Notes: generated by a model from the letters alone, not told the origin. A stretch of 64,000 nucleotides of DNA from Delphinus delphis (GCF_949987515.2 NC_082683.1:127434582-127498581); one strand, 5' to 3'. Shown: positions 31,805-44,739, counted from the stretch's first letter. Translations and numbers: made by a program.

Positions 31805-32792
31805 GGGAAAGGTGTGTGATAAGAACGTTTAAAATCTCGTTTGGCAACCTTCAAATATGCAGTACAGTATTATTAACTATGAGTCAGCATGTTGTACATT
31901 ACATCCCCATGACCTGCTTTTTTTTTTTTTTTTTTCGGTTGCGTTGGGTCTTCGTTGCTGTGCGCAGGCTTTCTGTAGTTGCTGCGAGCGGGAGCTATGA
32001 TTCGTTGTGCGCGGGCTTCTCATTGCGATGACTTCTCTTGTTGCGGAGCACGGGCTCTAGGCACGTGGGCTTCAGTAGTCGTGGCTCGCGGGCTCTAGAG
32101 CGCAGGCTCAGTAGTTGCGGTTCACAGGCTTAGGTGCTCCGCGGCATGTGGGATCTCCCCAGACCAGGCTTGAACACGTGTCCCCTCCGTTGGCAGGCGG
32201 ATTCTTAACCACTACACCACAAAGTCCCAAAACCTGCTTATTTTTTAACTGGAAGTTTATATCTTTTGACCCCCATTTTACTATCACTGCCACCAACCCC
32301 TCTCTTCCCCCATCCCTCTGCCTTTGGCATCCACCAGTCTGCTCTCCGTATCTATGAGTTAGGTTTTCCCCTTTTTAGATTGCACATATAAATGAGATTA
32401 TATGGTGTTTATCTTTCTTTGCCTGACTTTTAGCTTAGCGTAATGCCCTCAAGTTCCATCCTTGTTGCAAATGGCACTACTTCATTTTTTTTTTTAGTGT
32501 CTGAGTGATATTCCATTGTGTGTGTGTGTGTATGTATGTATCTCACATCTTCTTTATCCATTCATTCATTGATGAACACTTAGGTCGTTTCCATATGTTA
32601 GTTATTATAAATAACGCTGCAGTGGACATGGTGGTGCATATATTTTTGAGTTAGTGTTTTCATTTTCTTCAGATAAGTACCCAGAAGTGGAATTGCTGAA
32701 TTGTATGGTAGTTCTATTTTAATTTTTTTTGAGGAAATTCCATACTGTTTTCCATAGTGGCTGCACCAATTCACATTTCCACCAACAGTGCA
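31805..32792 (-). mobile_element. L1 3' half, interrupted by a CHR SINE
   Basis: Reverse L1 3' sequence runs from about 31805, is broken by the SINE at 31920-32231, and resumes with 'actggaagtttatatctttt' to 'ccatagtggctgcaccaatt' near 32770. It contains a short TG run at about 32516-32540. Confidence 0.75.
31920..32231 (-). mobile_element. CHR-1-type SINE inserted in L1
   Basis: Poly-T start, 'ggttgcgttgggtcttcgt', and end near 'ccacaaagtcccaaa'. Duplication ACCTGCTT at 31912-31919 and 32232-32239. Confidence 0.9.
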
Positions 32793-33080
32793 CTACCTGG
32801 GAAATCTTAAAAAATACTTGAGCCTGGAAATTCCCTGGCAGTCCAGTGGTTAGGACGCGGTGCTTTCACTGCCATGGCCCAGGTTCAATCCCCAGTCAGG
32901 AAGCTAAGATCCTGCAAGCTGTGCATTGCAGCCAAACAAAACAAAACAAAAAAACTTAGGCCTGGGCCTAAGTTAAATCAGAGATTCTGATTTAATTGGT
33001 CTGGGATTCAGCCTATGCCTCAGAATTTTAAAAAGCTTTCTAGGTAATAATGTTGTGCAGCCAAAGTTGAGGCCCACTGA
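32793..33080 (+). mobile_element. MER5-like element split by a short CHR SINE
   Basis: 'cctgggaaatcttaaaaaat' before the SINE and 'gattctgatttaattggtct', 'tcagcctatgcctcagaatt' after it form one MER5-type element, continuous once the SINE is removed. Confidence 0.6.
32828..32953 (+). mobile_element. short CHR-family SINE
   Basis: 'aaattccctggcagtccagt' start, 'ggttcaatccccagtcagg' B-box region and (CAAAA)n tail. Flanks 'acttgagcctgg' and 'acttaggcctgg' are a slightly diverged duplication. Confidence 0.88.
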
Positions 33081-33119
33081 GGGAGAGGTTCTATGGTAAC
33101 TGTGTTATTGTAACTGAAA

Positions 33120-33600
33120 GTGGGGTCTGGCTGCTCACCGCTCAAAAGCCAGTAAAGAGGCAAGGCTGGTGGAAAGGAAAGTTTGCTTTATTTTGGGTGC
33201 CGGCAACTGGGGGGTGGGGAGGCGGGGAGGGTGGACACCTGTCCAAAGGCCGACTCTCCCCCACTGACAGTGGGCAAGGGCTTTTATAGACGGACGGAGG
33301 GAGCTATATGTAGACACAGCACAGTCAGCTCTGACAGTCATCTTGAAACTGGTCATCGGTAGCCTGGCCAGTGTCATCTTGATTGTTTTAGGTACAGTTA
33401 ATCTTCAGTTCCAGGGTCGGTTTGTTCCCATTGAGGCCAATTCTCAGAATTGTGGCAGCTTATGTCTTGGCTAAAGTATGGTCCTCATGTAGTTAACTTC
33501 TTCTACCTAATGGGGGTTTCAGTATCTGCAAGACAGCTCACAGGATATGGCTCAGAATATCATCTATAGCCCTTGAGAAGGAGCTAAAGGTCCTTGACTT
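33120..33600 (-). mobile_element. LTR-like block, family unassigned
   Basis: 'aagtttgctttattttggg' (a reverse polyadenylation signal), GC-rich middle and 'gggcttttatagacgg' look like an LTR in reverse. No viral coding sequence is present. Extent approximate. Confidence 0.4.
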
Positions 33601-33869
33601 TACTTAATGACTAAACTATTATTACTTGGTCTCTTTTGACTGTTTTCCTTTGTTTCTGCATTTTCTCCCTTCTCTGATTGAACTTATTCTTTGGCTAAAG
33701 TTTTTCCACAGACAAAAGGCAGGCGAAGGACATGGTTTGTGTGTGGGGGGAACCATAGGGTCCTGCTCCGTTTCATTATGAGATGGGGGGAAGGAGCTGT
33801 TATTCCCATCAGTGAGTATCAGTTTAGCTCTGAGATGCAAGCAGCAACAGTCACTTGATAATTGGAATA

Positions 33870-34500
33870 TGCTCTCCCACCTTGTCTAGGAAAAACACAC
33901 TGTGTTTGCCTTTACTCACAGAATACTCTGATATCAGATGTGTGGGTTCTTTTTCCTCCACCCTGAGCAATTCTCCACCTCTCTCTGGCACCAACTAGGG
34001 GTCATACCATTCAATTCAGATCTGACACTCTCTTCCTGGGGTTAGTGCAGACCACACAAGACTGCCCCCAAACCCTGCTTCAGACGCCAGTCTCCCCACT
34101 GCAAGTCCAGGTTGTTGCCCGTGCTTCTGACCAACTGGCTGTAAATCCAAGGTTCCCATGACCCTCTCCTCGGGTTTGATAATTTGTCAGAGTGACTCAC
34201 AGAACTCGGGAGAACAGTTTACTTAGATTACCGGTTTATTATAAAAGGATACAACTCAGAACAGCCAGATAGAAGAAGTACATGGTAAGCTATGTGGGAA
34301 GGGGTGTGGAGCTTCCATGTCTTCTCTGGGCGTGCCACCCTCCTCGTACCTCCATGTGTTCACCCACCCGAAAGCTCTCAAAACCCTGTGCTGGTGGGAG
34401 CTTTATGGAGGCTTTATCATGTAGATATGATTGATGATTAACTCTCTGTCCAGCCCTTCTCCCTTCCCCAGAGAATGGGGGTGGGTGGTGGGGATGAAAG
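33870..34500 (-). mobile_element. LTR-like repeat in reverse, family unassigned
   Basis: 'gtgactcacagaactcggga', 'ggtttattataaaaggatac', 'ggaagctctc'-like and 'tatggaggctttatcatgta' blocks recall a common mammalian ERV LTR. Solitary, with no internal region seen. Confidence 0.5.
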
Positions 34501-34539
34501 CCCCTAGATTCTAATCATGGCTTTGTGAGCGACCCAGGT

Positions 34540-35060
34540 TCTTGGACTCTTTAATCAATAGAAATTGGTAAGAGGCCAGATGAGGAATTCAGGCAAGGCT
34601 TTATTGGGACTAGTGCTGCGGCATGAGGGAGCCAGAACAAGTAACAGGTGCCCTTGCTCGCTCCCCGTGGCGGGTGCTGGGGCAAGGCGCTCCCTTAAAG
34701 GGGGTGAGGTTGGGGCAGATCCGTGGGTGGGGCCGTAGGGGCAGCTTAGGTGGTCTGCCCATCTCCTTGGTGGTGCTGTGTGCAGGCATCATGCGCAGTA
34801 CCCTGCTTTTGCTCCTGGCACCTCAGGAGTGGCAGCTGGGTTTTGGTCTTTTTGTATCTTGTTAATAATTTGCCCCAACTGCTCATGCAGGCAGTTACTT
34901 TTAGTCCCTTATAGTTTCTTTGTAGTCTGTTGCTTGAGGAGCTGTTTGTCCAGGTGCAAGCACTGCAGTGAGGGGTCCCAGGTCTCAGCCTGTCTCAGCT
35001 TGGTCTTTCTGACGGCCAGCTTTCATCCAGGGAGCCTACCAAGAGTGACCACTTAGAACA
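34540..35060 (-). mobile_element. LTR-like block, family unassigned
   Basis: 'ggcaaggctttattgggact' at the left and a GC-rich followed by a T-rich section suggest another reverse LTR. It directly follows the previous LTR-like element, so the two may be a composite. Open frames here look non-coding. Confidence 0.35.
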
Positions 35061-36267
35061 AAAGATGTTTTGCAGGAGTTTTAGGAGCTCTATGTCAGGA
35101 ACTGGGGTCAGAGACCTATACATACATAATTATTTCGCACACCTATGCGCTGCCGCACATGCCAGCTCCCTGCCCTTTAAGTGGATGGCAGCAGGGTGGG
35201 GAGGTCAGCTTGTGGTATGGGGTGATCTCCTCTGTGGCACACCGTGGACACACTCGCGCCATAACTGGGCCCTGGTGTGCATCCTAAGGACTGCTCAGTG
35301 AAGGCCAAATACTTCAGCAGAGTAAATCACAGGTAATCCACTTTCCCTCTTGTGGGTTGGCTTGCCATTTCATTTCTACAAATTTGTCAATAAGTAATGG
35401 TCAATAAGAAGCAGAATTCTTTGTTTTTTAAAAAATATTCAACAGGCATTTTTTTGAGAGTGTGTTATGTGCCAGACACCATGCTTGTGTTGAGGATAGA
35501 TGCAGGAAAAAGAGACAATTCCTGCTGTTACAGGACTCACTGACAAACTGCAACACCTGGAACCACCGCCTCTCCCCCCCCCCCCATGTTAATTGTGAGG
35601 AATGCACAGAAGATGGTCAGGTGTTTGCTAAGAGTCTTCTTATATCCTGTTAGAACAGACAGGAAAGGGTCAAGTCTCAATAAAAAATGGCTCCCTTAAA
35701 GTGACTCAAGGTGTGACGAACTGTTTTGTTTTTCTGGCTCAGGTCTGACCTGGTTCCTATGTTTCCCGGTAGATGGCACTAGAAAACGCATTTAAGTGCT
35801 GGGGTTTCTACAAAATTTCCTTGGGAGAGGCAGAAAGAACTCTTTCAATGACTTGTTTCACCTGAACCATACTTCCTGCTTTTTTCTCTCATGTCTGAGG
35901 ACAGACTCCTTTTTTCTCTCTCTTTACCCAATATCCTACCCCCTCTGCTCTTTCATCATCATTCTTTTGTCCTTCCCATGCATATAAAAAGAGTATGCTT
36001 TTTCTCCAATCAAACCTCTACAATGGCTTGCCTCACATCCCTGATTTTAGAAACACTGGCTGGAAGTAGAGCAATGGGATAATTCTAATAGAGCTTAAAG
36101 CTAGGAAGCGTATAAGAAAGAAAAATGTAACAACATGCATCTGGGCCTGAGTCAAATTTTCTGTCAGATGTAAGTCATTTCTATCATAGTAAATTAGAAG
36201 ATAAGAGAAAGGTTGGTAAAAGTAAAATTTGATTGAAATAATGGATTTTGATATTTTTTCATGTAAG

Positions 36268-36735
36268 CCTGCCTGTAGTGTGTTCAACAGTGGCTCCCAA
36301 AAAGAAATATCCAAGTCTTAACCCCTGGAACCTACACATGTGATCTTATTCAGAAAAGGGTCTTTGCAGTTGTAATTAAGAATCTCGAGATGAGATTATT
36401 CTGGATTGGGGCAGTTCTAAATCCTATGACAAGGCCTTAGAATAGATGGGGAAACAGACTGAGACAGGGGAGACACACAGGGTAGAAGGCCATGTGAGGA
36501 CCGAGGCAGATTGGAGAGATGTAACCACAGCCAAGGGATGCCAAGGGTCACTAACAGCCACCAAAAGCAAGGAAAGAGGCATGAAACCATTCTCCCTCAG
36601 CCTCCAGAAGGAACCAACAATGCCGACACCTTGATTGAGGACGTCTGGCTCATAACTGCGAGAGGATGAATTTCTGTAGTTTAGCCACCTAGTTTGTGGT
36701 CATTTGTTTTGGCAGCCTCAGTAAATGAATACCAC
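36268..36735 (+). mobile_element. MLT1-type MaLR solitary LTR
   Basis: 'aagtcttaacccctggaacc', 'gtgatcttattcagaaaagg', 'aattaagaatctcgagatga', 'gcctccagaaggaaccaaca', 'gccacctagtttgtggtca' follow MLT1 closely. Confidence 0.8.
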
Positions 36736-37144
36736 TGCCTGTCCATGCCACTCCACAGAATCAGAGGTTGTATGGTCTCTGGGCAACGTGCTACCCACAG
36801 GTGCGTTTAGTTTAGCCCTCACAGGACAGTTTATATAAAATCTGGATTTCTGGCTTCTTTGGAAAACTTAGAAGCTCTGGCGATGTCAGGCTCACATTTA
36901 CACTTGGCTAGAACTGGTAAACATCTGTCCATTTTAGATCAATCATATTTGCTGCAGTCCCCACTGCTCCCTATCTGCCTCCTTCATGCATTTGTTACAC
37001 ACCTGGTCCTGTAGGCATTTGAGGTTGTAGATTCTATATATGCATCAGGATTGGTAGATTAAAAGACTCAATCCTCTCCTTTAGAATAAGAGGAAAGAAG
37101 CCCCTGATTTTGCAGTCAGTAGTTTTGGAGGGTTTTTATAAAGC

Positions 37145-37355
37145 AGAACAGTGTAAGAGGTAGTTCTGAAATCTGGTTGCTTAATAAAACTACCTGGAGA
37201 CCATTTTCCATATACAGATTCTGGACCGTATCCCAGACCAACTGCATCAGAATCTTGGATATATGTATGGGGTGATAGAGGACAGGGGTAGAGACTAGGA
37301 ATCTCCATTTTTAAAAGCTCCCAAGTGATTCTGATAATAAACAGGCCATAGAACA
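37145..37355 (+). mobile_element. MER5-like DNA transposon remnant
   Basis: 'tcccagaccaactgcatcag', 'ggaatctccatttttaaaag', 'ctcccaagtgattctgataa' match the MER5 body. Confidence 0.55.
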
Positions 37356-37999
37356 GCTGCTACAGGATATTATCTTCTAGAACTAAAAAATGGAGTGTGA
37401 AGTTCTTATCCCAGTGGAGATCTTTGAAGCATGTTGTTTTTAAAAAGTCTTTTCTCAATAAAATTGGAATGATTTGCAATATTTTGCAGACCTAAGGGTT
37501 TGAATTTGTTAAATTCTTTGTATTTAAGTATCTACAAATGAAAAGTGGCCAAACAAGGTAGCTCCTTTTAATAAGAGCAGAGAAACAGACAGCTAATTAA
37601 TATTATAGTGATATATTTTATCCAGGCAATATATTCATAAAACCTTTTCTCTCTGTTTTGGTCATCAGTGGGAACAAGCTGAGAAGATGCTCCATAGGGC
37701 TTGTTGACCTGCTGATGGGGCCTGCAGAGTACCATTTTCCAGGGATAGTACTGGTTAGGTTGAGACGTAATCTACAACTCTGAAACAAATATTTCCAGCT
37801 TCTCTTCTTTAATATAAGGCCCAGATCTCTACGAGGCTCCTGGGGTAGCTCGTAGACCATCTAAAGGAATGAATAAGGAAATACGAGGGTATTTAAAGGA
37901 AGTCGTTACCACAATTTTGATCAAGGAAGGTTACATTTGGCGATTCTCCAAAGCATTGCATACAAATTCAACTCACAAATATCTTATTAAATGATTCTT

Positions 38000-38130
38000 T
38001 TATTCGATAAACATGGAGTGCCTACTATGTGCCAGGCACTGTTCTATTGCCCTAGAAATACTGCAGTGAATAAAAATAAAAGTCCCTATTCTCATGAGCC
38101 TTGTATTTGATGATGAAAACTAAAAAGAGA
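38000..38130 (+). repeat. old L1-associated repeat fragment
   Basis: 'gagtgcctactatgtgccag' then 'gaaatactgcagtgaataaa' and 'ctcatgagccttgtatttg' match the same old repeat seen at the right edge of the window. Confidence 0.55.
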
Positions 38131-38764
38131 GCTTTGTTAATATGTGGCAGGTACTTTTCATAGAAAGCATGTTTGTTATATGGATTATATTAATTTATTA
38201 ATTTTAAAGGCACCTATGCCAAAATGTCCTGCCAAGAACCCAAGCTGACCTCTCCCTGAAAGATACTAGTTCACAGAAGCCACCAAGTGCAATTTTCAAG
38301 CTTAATTTCTCTCAGCAATGTTTTATAACTTTTAATCCACAATTATTGTACACCTTTGTCAGATATCTGTCTAAATACTTTATGATTTTAATGCTATTGT
38401 AAATTGATCCTGTGCAGAAATGGGGAGGATTCCTGTCTTTCTCCTGTTCTCAGCTCTATTTCTTCATCTTCTAAAGCAATGCTGCTGGGGTCCAGGCCAG
38501 GCCTTTCAGGGGCTCATCAGCTTCTGCCTGGAATGCCCTCAGGTGGCACCAACGTCACCCTCACAGACCTACTCTCCCCTCACAAGCAAAGCAATGTCTG
38601 CAGCCTTGAGCTCCACACCTTTATCAGACATACTCAGGTTCCTCAGTATCCTCTTTATTGACATTATTCCGGGACCTATACTAGACTGGGGAGCCAGAAG
38701 TCACCATGCAGGCACACAAGAACAGGAATAGAAACTTTGATCTTTTCCTTAATATCTTCCTCCT

Positions 38765-38835
38765 TTCAGCGTTTATCAAGCACTAGCCACATACCAAACA
38801 CTGTGCTGGGGCAATAGGGTACAAAAATCAAGAAC
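38765..38835 (+). repeat. old L1-associated repeat fragment
   Basis: Short copy of the same consensus: 'ataccaaacactgtgctggg' and 'caatagggtacaaaaatcaa'. Confidence 0.4.
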
Positions 38836-39598
38836 TTCACATTTTGATAAGCTACCAAATTGGGTTAGATTGCCAAAGGTGATGGCCCTGCGAGGTGAGG
38901 GTGGAGAGGAATGAAGGTAGGCTGGCCTTTCTCACTTCCTGGCTCTCTGGGGGCGTTGCCGATACAGAGCTGCCAGCTTAGGAAGATTGAAAGCAAAGGT
39001 GACTGAGCAGTTTAGTTTTTCAGAAATTGTTTCTGCCCTTTTTCTGGTGAGAGAAGAGCTCCCCTAGCCAGGAATTAAGATCCTATTAGTTCATAGCTGT
39101 AAAACATAGTTGTTAACATAAAGAGAACTAACATTTACTTATGACTTACTATGTGTGGGGTACCATACAAATATTGTATAATTTTTAAGAAGTAGCTTTA
39201 TTGAGGTATGATTGACAAACAACAAACTGCACATGTGTAACTTATCATACACTGATAAGTTTTAAAATTTGTATATACCCATGAAACAATCAAGCCATCA
39301 CCCTCAAAAACTTCCTTCTGTCTCTTTGTAATCCCTTGGCCCTATTTCTTCCCACCCCAAGTCTTATCTTCAAGCAACCAATGGTCTGTTTTCTGTCACT
39401 ATGGATTAGCTTACATTTTCTAGAATTTTATATTATCAGAGTCATACAGTATGTACTCTTTTTTGTTTGACTACTTTCACTCAGCATCCTTTGAGATTCA
39501 TCATATTGTGTGTATCAATAGTTAATTCATTTTCATTACTGAAGGAGATTCCATTGTTTGGATATACCACAAGTTTATCCATTCATCTGTTGATTAAT

Positions 39599-39716
39599 AT
39601 TTTTTTGGCTGTGCTGTGGGACCTGTGGGACCTTAGTTCCCCAACCAGGGATTGAACCCAGGTCCACGGCAGTGAAAGCACAGAGTCCTAACCACTGGAC
39701 CGCCAGAGAATTCCCT
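39599..39716 (-). mobile_element. short CHR-family SINE nested in L1
   Basis: Reverse copy: T-run, 'ccaaccagggattgaaccca', 'gtcctaaccactggaccg', end 'agaattccc'. Flanks 'ctgttgattaat' and 'ctgttgatgaat' are a duplication with one mismatch. Confidence 0.88.
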
Positions 39717-40667
39717 GTTGATGAATCTTTAAGTCATTTACAGTTTTAGTGATTAAAAATAAAGCTGCTATGTTCAAGTTCTTTAACGGCTGTGTACTTT
39801 CATTTCTCTTAGGTAAATACCTAAGAGTGGAATGGCTGTGTCCTATGGTAGGTGTATATTTCACTTTTTAAGAAACTACTAAACTGTTTTCCAAACTGAT
39901 TGTATCATCTTACATTTTTGCCAGCAGTGTATGAGCCTCCAATTTCTCCATGTTTTTGCTAACACTTAAGTCTGGCCAGTCTTTTTAATTACAGACATTG
40001 TAATATGTGTGTAGTGGTAATAGCTAATGGTATTGAGCATCTTTTCATGTGTTTATTTGCCATGCATGTATCTTCTTTGGTGAAGTATCTTTTCAAATCC
40101 TTTGCCTGTTCAAAAAATTAAATAGTTTTCTTATTCAGTTTTGAGAGTTCTTTATATATTCTATACTTTGTGTTACTTGTCTCTTTTATCAGATAAGAGA
40201 TTTGCAAATATTCTTTGTGCCTTATCTTTTCATTTTCTTAACAGTATCTTTTAAAAAGTAGACATTTTGATGAAGTCCAGTTTATCAATTCTTTTATGGA
40301 TTGTGTTTTTGATCCATATCTAAAAAATCTTTGGCAGCTAGCCCAAGGTCACAAAGATTGTTTTCCCCTTTTCTTCTAGAAGTTTTATAGTTTTTGATTT
40401 TATATGTAGGTCTAGGGTTCATTTCAATTTAATTTGGTGTATGGTATGAAGTATAGATCAATTTGAAATATATATATATATAAATATCCAATTACCAGCA
40501 CCATTTGCTGAAAAGACTATCTTTTTCTCGCTAAATTGCCTTTGCACTTTTGTCAAAATCAGTTGTTCAGATGTGTGTGGGTCTATTTCTGGACTCTGTT
40601 CCATTAAACTGTCCATCTTTATGCCAATATTAGTCTTGATGACTATAACTTTATAGTAAATCTTTTT

Positions 40668-41008
40668 TAACAATCGTTTATTTATCTTTGGCTGTTGGGT
40701 CTTCCATGCTGTGTGTGCGCTTTCTCTAGTTGCGGCGAGTGGGGGCTACTCCGTGTTGCGGTGTGCAGGCTTCTCATTGCAGTGACTTCTCTTGTTGCGG
40801 AGCACGGACTCTAGGCACACGGGCTTCAGTAATTGCAGCACGTGGGCTCACTAGTTGTGGCTCGAGGGCTCTAGAGCACAGGCTCAGTAGTTGAGGTGCA
40901 TGGGTTTAGTTGCTCCGTGGCATGTGGGATCTTCCCAGACCAGGGCTTGAACCTGTGTCCCCTGCATTGGCAGGCAGATTCTTGACCACTGCACCACCAG
41001 GGAAGTCT
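40668..41008 (-). mobile_element. CHR-1-type SINE nested in L1
   Basis: 'ggctgttgggtcttccatg' through 'ccaccagggaagtct'. A clear duplication was not found; the AT-rich tail is diverged. Confidence 0.88.
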
Positions 41009-43119
41009 AGTGCTATTGTAAATAGTGTTTCAAATTTTCAATTTCAGATTGTTTGTTGCCAGCATATGGAAATACAAGGCCAATATACAAAAGTCAACGT
41101 ATCCTGAAACTTTGCTAAACTCTTTTACTCTAGTATCAATAGCTTTTTTTTTTTTCCAGATTTCATAGGATTTTGTTCATAGATAGTCATGTCACCCTGG
41201 GTAAACAGCTTTATTTCTTCCCTTCCAATTTAAAATTTTTAAGTGTTTTTATTGCCTTATTGGACTGGCTAGACTCTCCATTACAATACTGAACAGAAAA
41301 GGTGAGAGCAGACATCCTTACCTTGTTCATACTTAGGGGAAAGCATTCTGTCTTTCACCATTATGTATGATGTTGGCTGTAAGTTTCTCATAGATACCCC
41401 TTATCAGGTTGAGGAATTTGCCTTCTACTCAAGTTTACTGAGATTTTTTAAAAAATCATAAATGGATGTTGGATTTTATCAAATACTTTTTCATGATTTC
41501 TTTTCCTTTTTGGTCTGTTAATATGGTGAATTATATTAGTTAATTAAAAAAAAACAACCTTGCATTTCTGGGATAAAGCCCACTTTACTGTGATGGATTA
41601 TCCTCTTAAAATATTGTTTGACTGGTTTTGCTAAAATTTTCTTAAGAATTTTTACATTGATGTTCGTGAAAAATGAGTTAATAATTTTCCTTTCTTGAAA
41701 TGTCTTTGCTGGTTTTGGTTTCAGTGTAATGCTCATTTTGTAGAATGAATTAGGAAGTACTCCCCCCTTTCTAACTATCTGGAAGCATTTGTGCAGCATT
41801 GGAATTCTTTCTTCCTTTAGTATACCTCACTGGTGAATTCGTCTGGGTCTGGAATTTCCTCTGTGGAAGGGTTTTTAACTACAAATTAATTCCATTTTTT
41901 GGATCGATATAGGGATATTCAGGCTTCAAAAAAAGTTCTTGAGTGAGCTTTGGTAGTTTCTGTCTTTAAAGGAATTTCTCTCCCCTACTTTGGTGGCTCC
42001 AATTACATACATCTTAGGATTCTTGAGATTGTTCTACAGCTCAATGATGCTCTATTTATTTTTTTCATTCTCTTTCTGTTTTATTTTTGATAATTTCTAT
42101 TGTTAGGTCTTCAAATTCACTTATTTTTTTCTGCCATGTTTAATCGGCCATTAATCCCATCCATTGTATTTTTTATCCCAGATCTGTGGTTTTCATCTCT
42201 CGAAGTTTGATTTGGGTCTTTTTATATCATACATATCTCAAACATATTTAATGTTCCTCTAAGTTCTTAAATGTGTGAAATGCAGTTATAATTGTTTTAA
42301 TGTCCTTGTCTACTAATTGTATCAGCTGTCTTTTTTCATGGTTGATTTTGGTTGACTTTTTTTCTCATTATGGGTTGTGTTGCTCTGCTTCTCGGAGTGC
42401 TTGTTAATATTTGATTGGATGCTGCACATTGTGAATTTTATGTGTTTAGAGTGCTGGGTATATATGTATACTTATAAATATTCTTAAGCTTTGTTTCAGG
42501 ACATAGTGAAGTTATGTGGGAACAATGTGATACTTTTGTCTTGCTTTTAAGCTTTGTTAATCAGAAACACAGAAGTGTTTAGTGTAAGGTTGATTTTTGC
42601 CTTACTTTGAGGCAAAATCCTTCTGAATACCCTACCTAATGCCCCAGAAATCATGAAGTTTTCTACTCAGGATGAAAGAACTATTCCAGATCCTGTGTGT
42701 ACTCTGGGTATTATTTTCCCTAATCTTTACAGTCCTTTCCTGAATACTTGAAGGGACCCTCTGCCTGGCAAACTCTGGCCACTTGATCTCTCTGGAGTCT
42801 CATCTGTGTGTCTTCAGCTCAGAGTTGACCAGGCTTCATGTTGATTCCATGGCTTGGGAACTCTCTTATGGCAGTAAGCTGGCTCAGTCATAGGGCTCAC
42901 ATCACTTATTTACCATCAGTCTCGAGCGGGTGAGCCGGCAGGCAGGTGGGCCCCAGCTGGAGCTGGAGTATTCCTTGGCAGGGACTTTGTCTTTTATTGC
43001 CTGATGTCCAATGCCTTGAAAATAGTTGTTTTCTATATTTTGTCTTGTATTTCAGTTGTTGAAAGTGGGAGGTAAAATTTGGTCCCTAATACTCCATTTT
43101 ACCGGAAATGGAAATTACT

Positions 43120-43290
43120 TAATCCTAATAACTTCATTTTCCAATGAGTATTTTTTTATCCCTACTTTTCATGCAAGAAAATTTTGGTTCAGAGAGATTT
43201 CATTCTAAGATAATTAAAGGTAAACCAAGGGCTTAAATCCAGGCGTTTCTTTCCAAAGTCTGAGTTCTTTTCACTGTGTTAGGCTCATGG
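43120..43290 (-). repeat. MIR-like fragment
   Basis: Reverse MIR order, weakly conserved, from 'acttcattttccaatgagta' to 'ctgagttcttttcactgtgt'. Confidence 0.45.
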
Positions 43291-43539
43291 TGTTGTCTGA
43301 ATGGCACTCAGGGCTTGGTTTTAGCTCAGTCTCTGACTTCAATGATATACACGATCTTAGTCAAGTCAAGCAAATTTCCTATGTCAGGGAACTCAAGGGA
43401 ACCTTTCGATTGCTTTGTTCCAAGGTTACTCTTTAGGCCCTGACTGACTTTTCTTATAGGCCACATATTTTCAGCCTGGTTTTCTGTCCCTTTTAAAGCA
43501 ATGACCCTACTTGTAAAGTTATTTTCCTTTAAAACTCCT

Positions 43540-43622
43540 TTCTCCCCCCAGTGCCTAGTGCAGAGTCTGGCACACAAAAAGGTCCTCAATTAATGCTTAT
43601 TGAGTGAATAAATAAATGGGTG
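43540..43622 (+). repeat. L2/MIR3-type 3' tail
   Basis: 'gcctagtgcagagtctggca' followed by 'gcttattgagtgaataaata'. Confidence 0.65.
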
Positions 43623-44739
43623 TATGCATGATTGACTGAAGAGAAGGGTACTGTCCCCTTCCTTGCCTTCTCCTAAAAACCACAGCAGGAGGGTCCCAGA
43701 CCCCTGCAATCCCTGGACACCAGTGGAATCACATTAACATCAGCAATTCCCAGCATCTGGTTCCACTCGGTCAAGCAGGCCCTTTAGCTCTCTTGAAACT
43801 CTTCCCCCGCACCCGGTAACAGTATTTCTGAATTTTTAAGAGTTCATGAAGGAATAACTACCAAGTATTTTGAACTGTTGGAGAAAAAAGGCACTAACTA
43901 TAGTTACGTAAACAGAAGGTGGTAATTTTTTTGTTCCATCAATTTAAAAACCAAAGTCTGAAATTCTGATGGTACCGGTTTCGGGCTGTAAATGTCTCCT
44001 GTCAGCAAGAAAGTCATGAAATTCATAAACGGGCACTTTTCTTCTTAAGATCCCTCTGGCTTAAATAGCTCCTGCTGACCAGGTGATGGGATGAGTCAAG
44101 GCCCCTTTCTGGCACACTTGGCCATTACCAGGAGCACTTGCCTCCTAGGAGGTCTTTTGCAGCCCAGTGGGCTATGGAACAAAGAGGGAGGGGCCGGAAT
44201 AGAAAATTCTGCTCAACGGCCCCACACGTGTCTTTGGCCTTCAGGCATGGTGACATCCCCATTTATTGTTTGATTCCACAAAATGGTTAGTCTCAGACGC
44301 TGGTTTTTAGGACCCTTGGGAATCCAGTTAAATTTAACCGCTGTTTATGGAGCATATGCCGTGTGCCCAGCTCGGTGCTCTTATTGAGGTGATCTTTAGC
44401 TTTCAGTTTGGCAGATAACTCACTCCTTAATCCTTCGCTCTGAAGAGAGAACACTGAGAAGTAATACACTGGGGCCTGGGAGGATTAGCTCTGCAAAGAG
44501 ACTGGTAGCTCTGATAGATTAAGGGTCTCTGATAGTTATAGAAATGCCCAGAAAATTCTCTGCCCTTTCTGATCCCACCCCCCTACTTATTCCCATCCCC
44601 TGAAAGGCTTGAATATGCAGCGTTTAGAAATTAGTTCAGGTAAGTCCAATGAAATCAATTTGTGTTTTAACTGCTTATTAAAATTCATACTTAAAAGTGA
44701 ATATTTTATATATGTTAGTCATATCTACATGTTTATCCA

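Larger units (their letters stand above)
39180..42700 (-). mobile_element. old L1 element, reverse, with two nested SINEs
   Basis: The 3' UTR starts with 'gtagctttattgaggtatg', runs through 'tcaatagttaattcattttc', 'gtatgagcctccaatttctc' and 'agaagttttatagtttttga', then ORF2-like sequence ('ggactggctagactctccat') and an AT-rich 5' part. It is interrupted at 39599-39716 and 40668-41008 by SINEs. Removing them gives a continuous decayed element of about 3 kb with no usable reading frame. The left limit of the 5' part near 42.7 kb is approximate. Confidence 0.75.
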
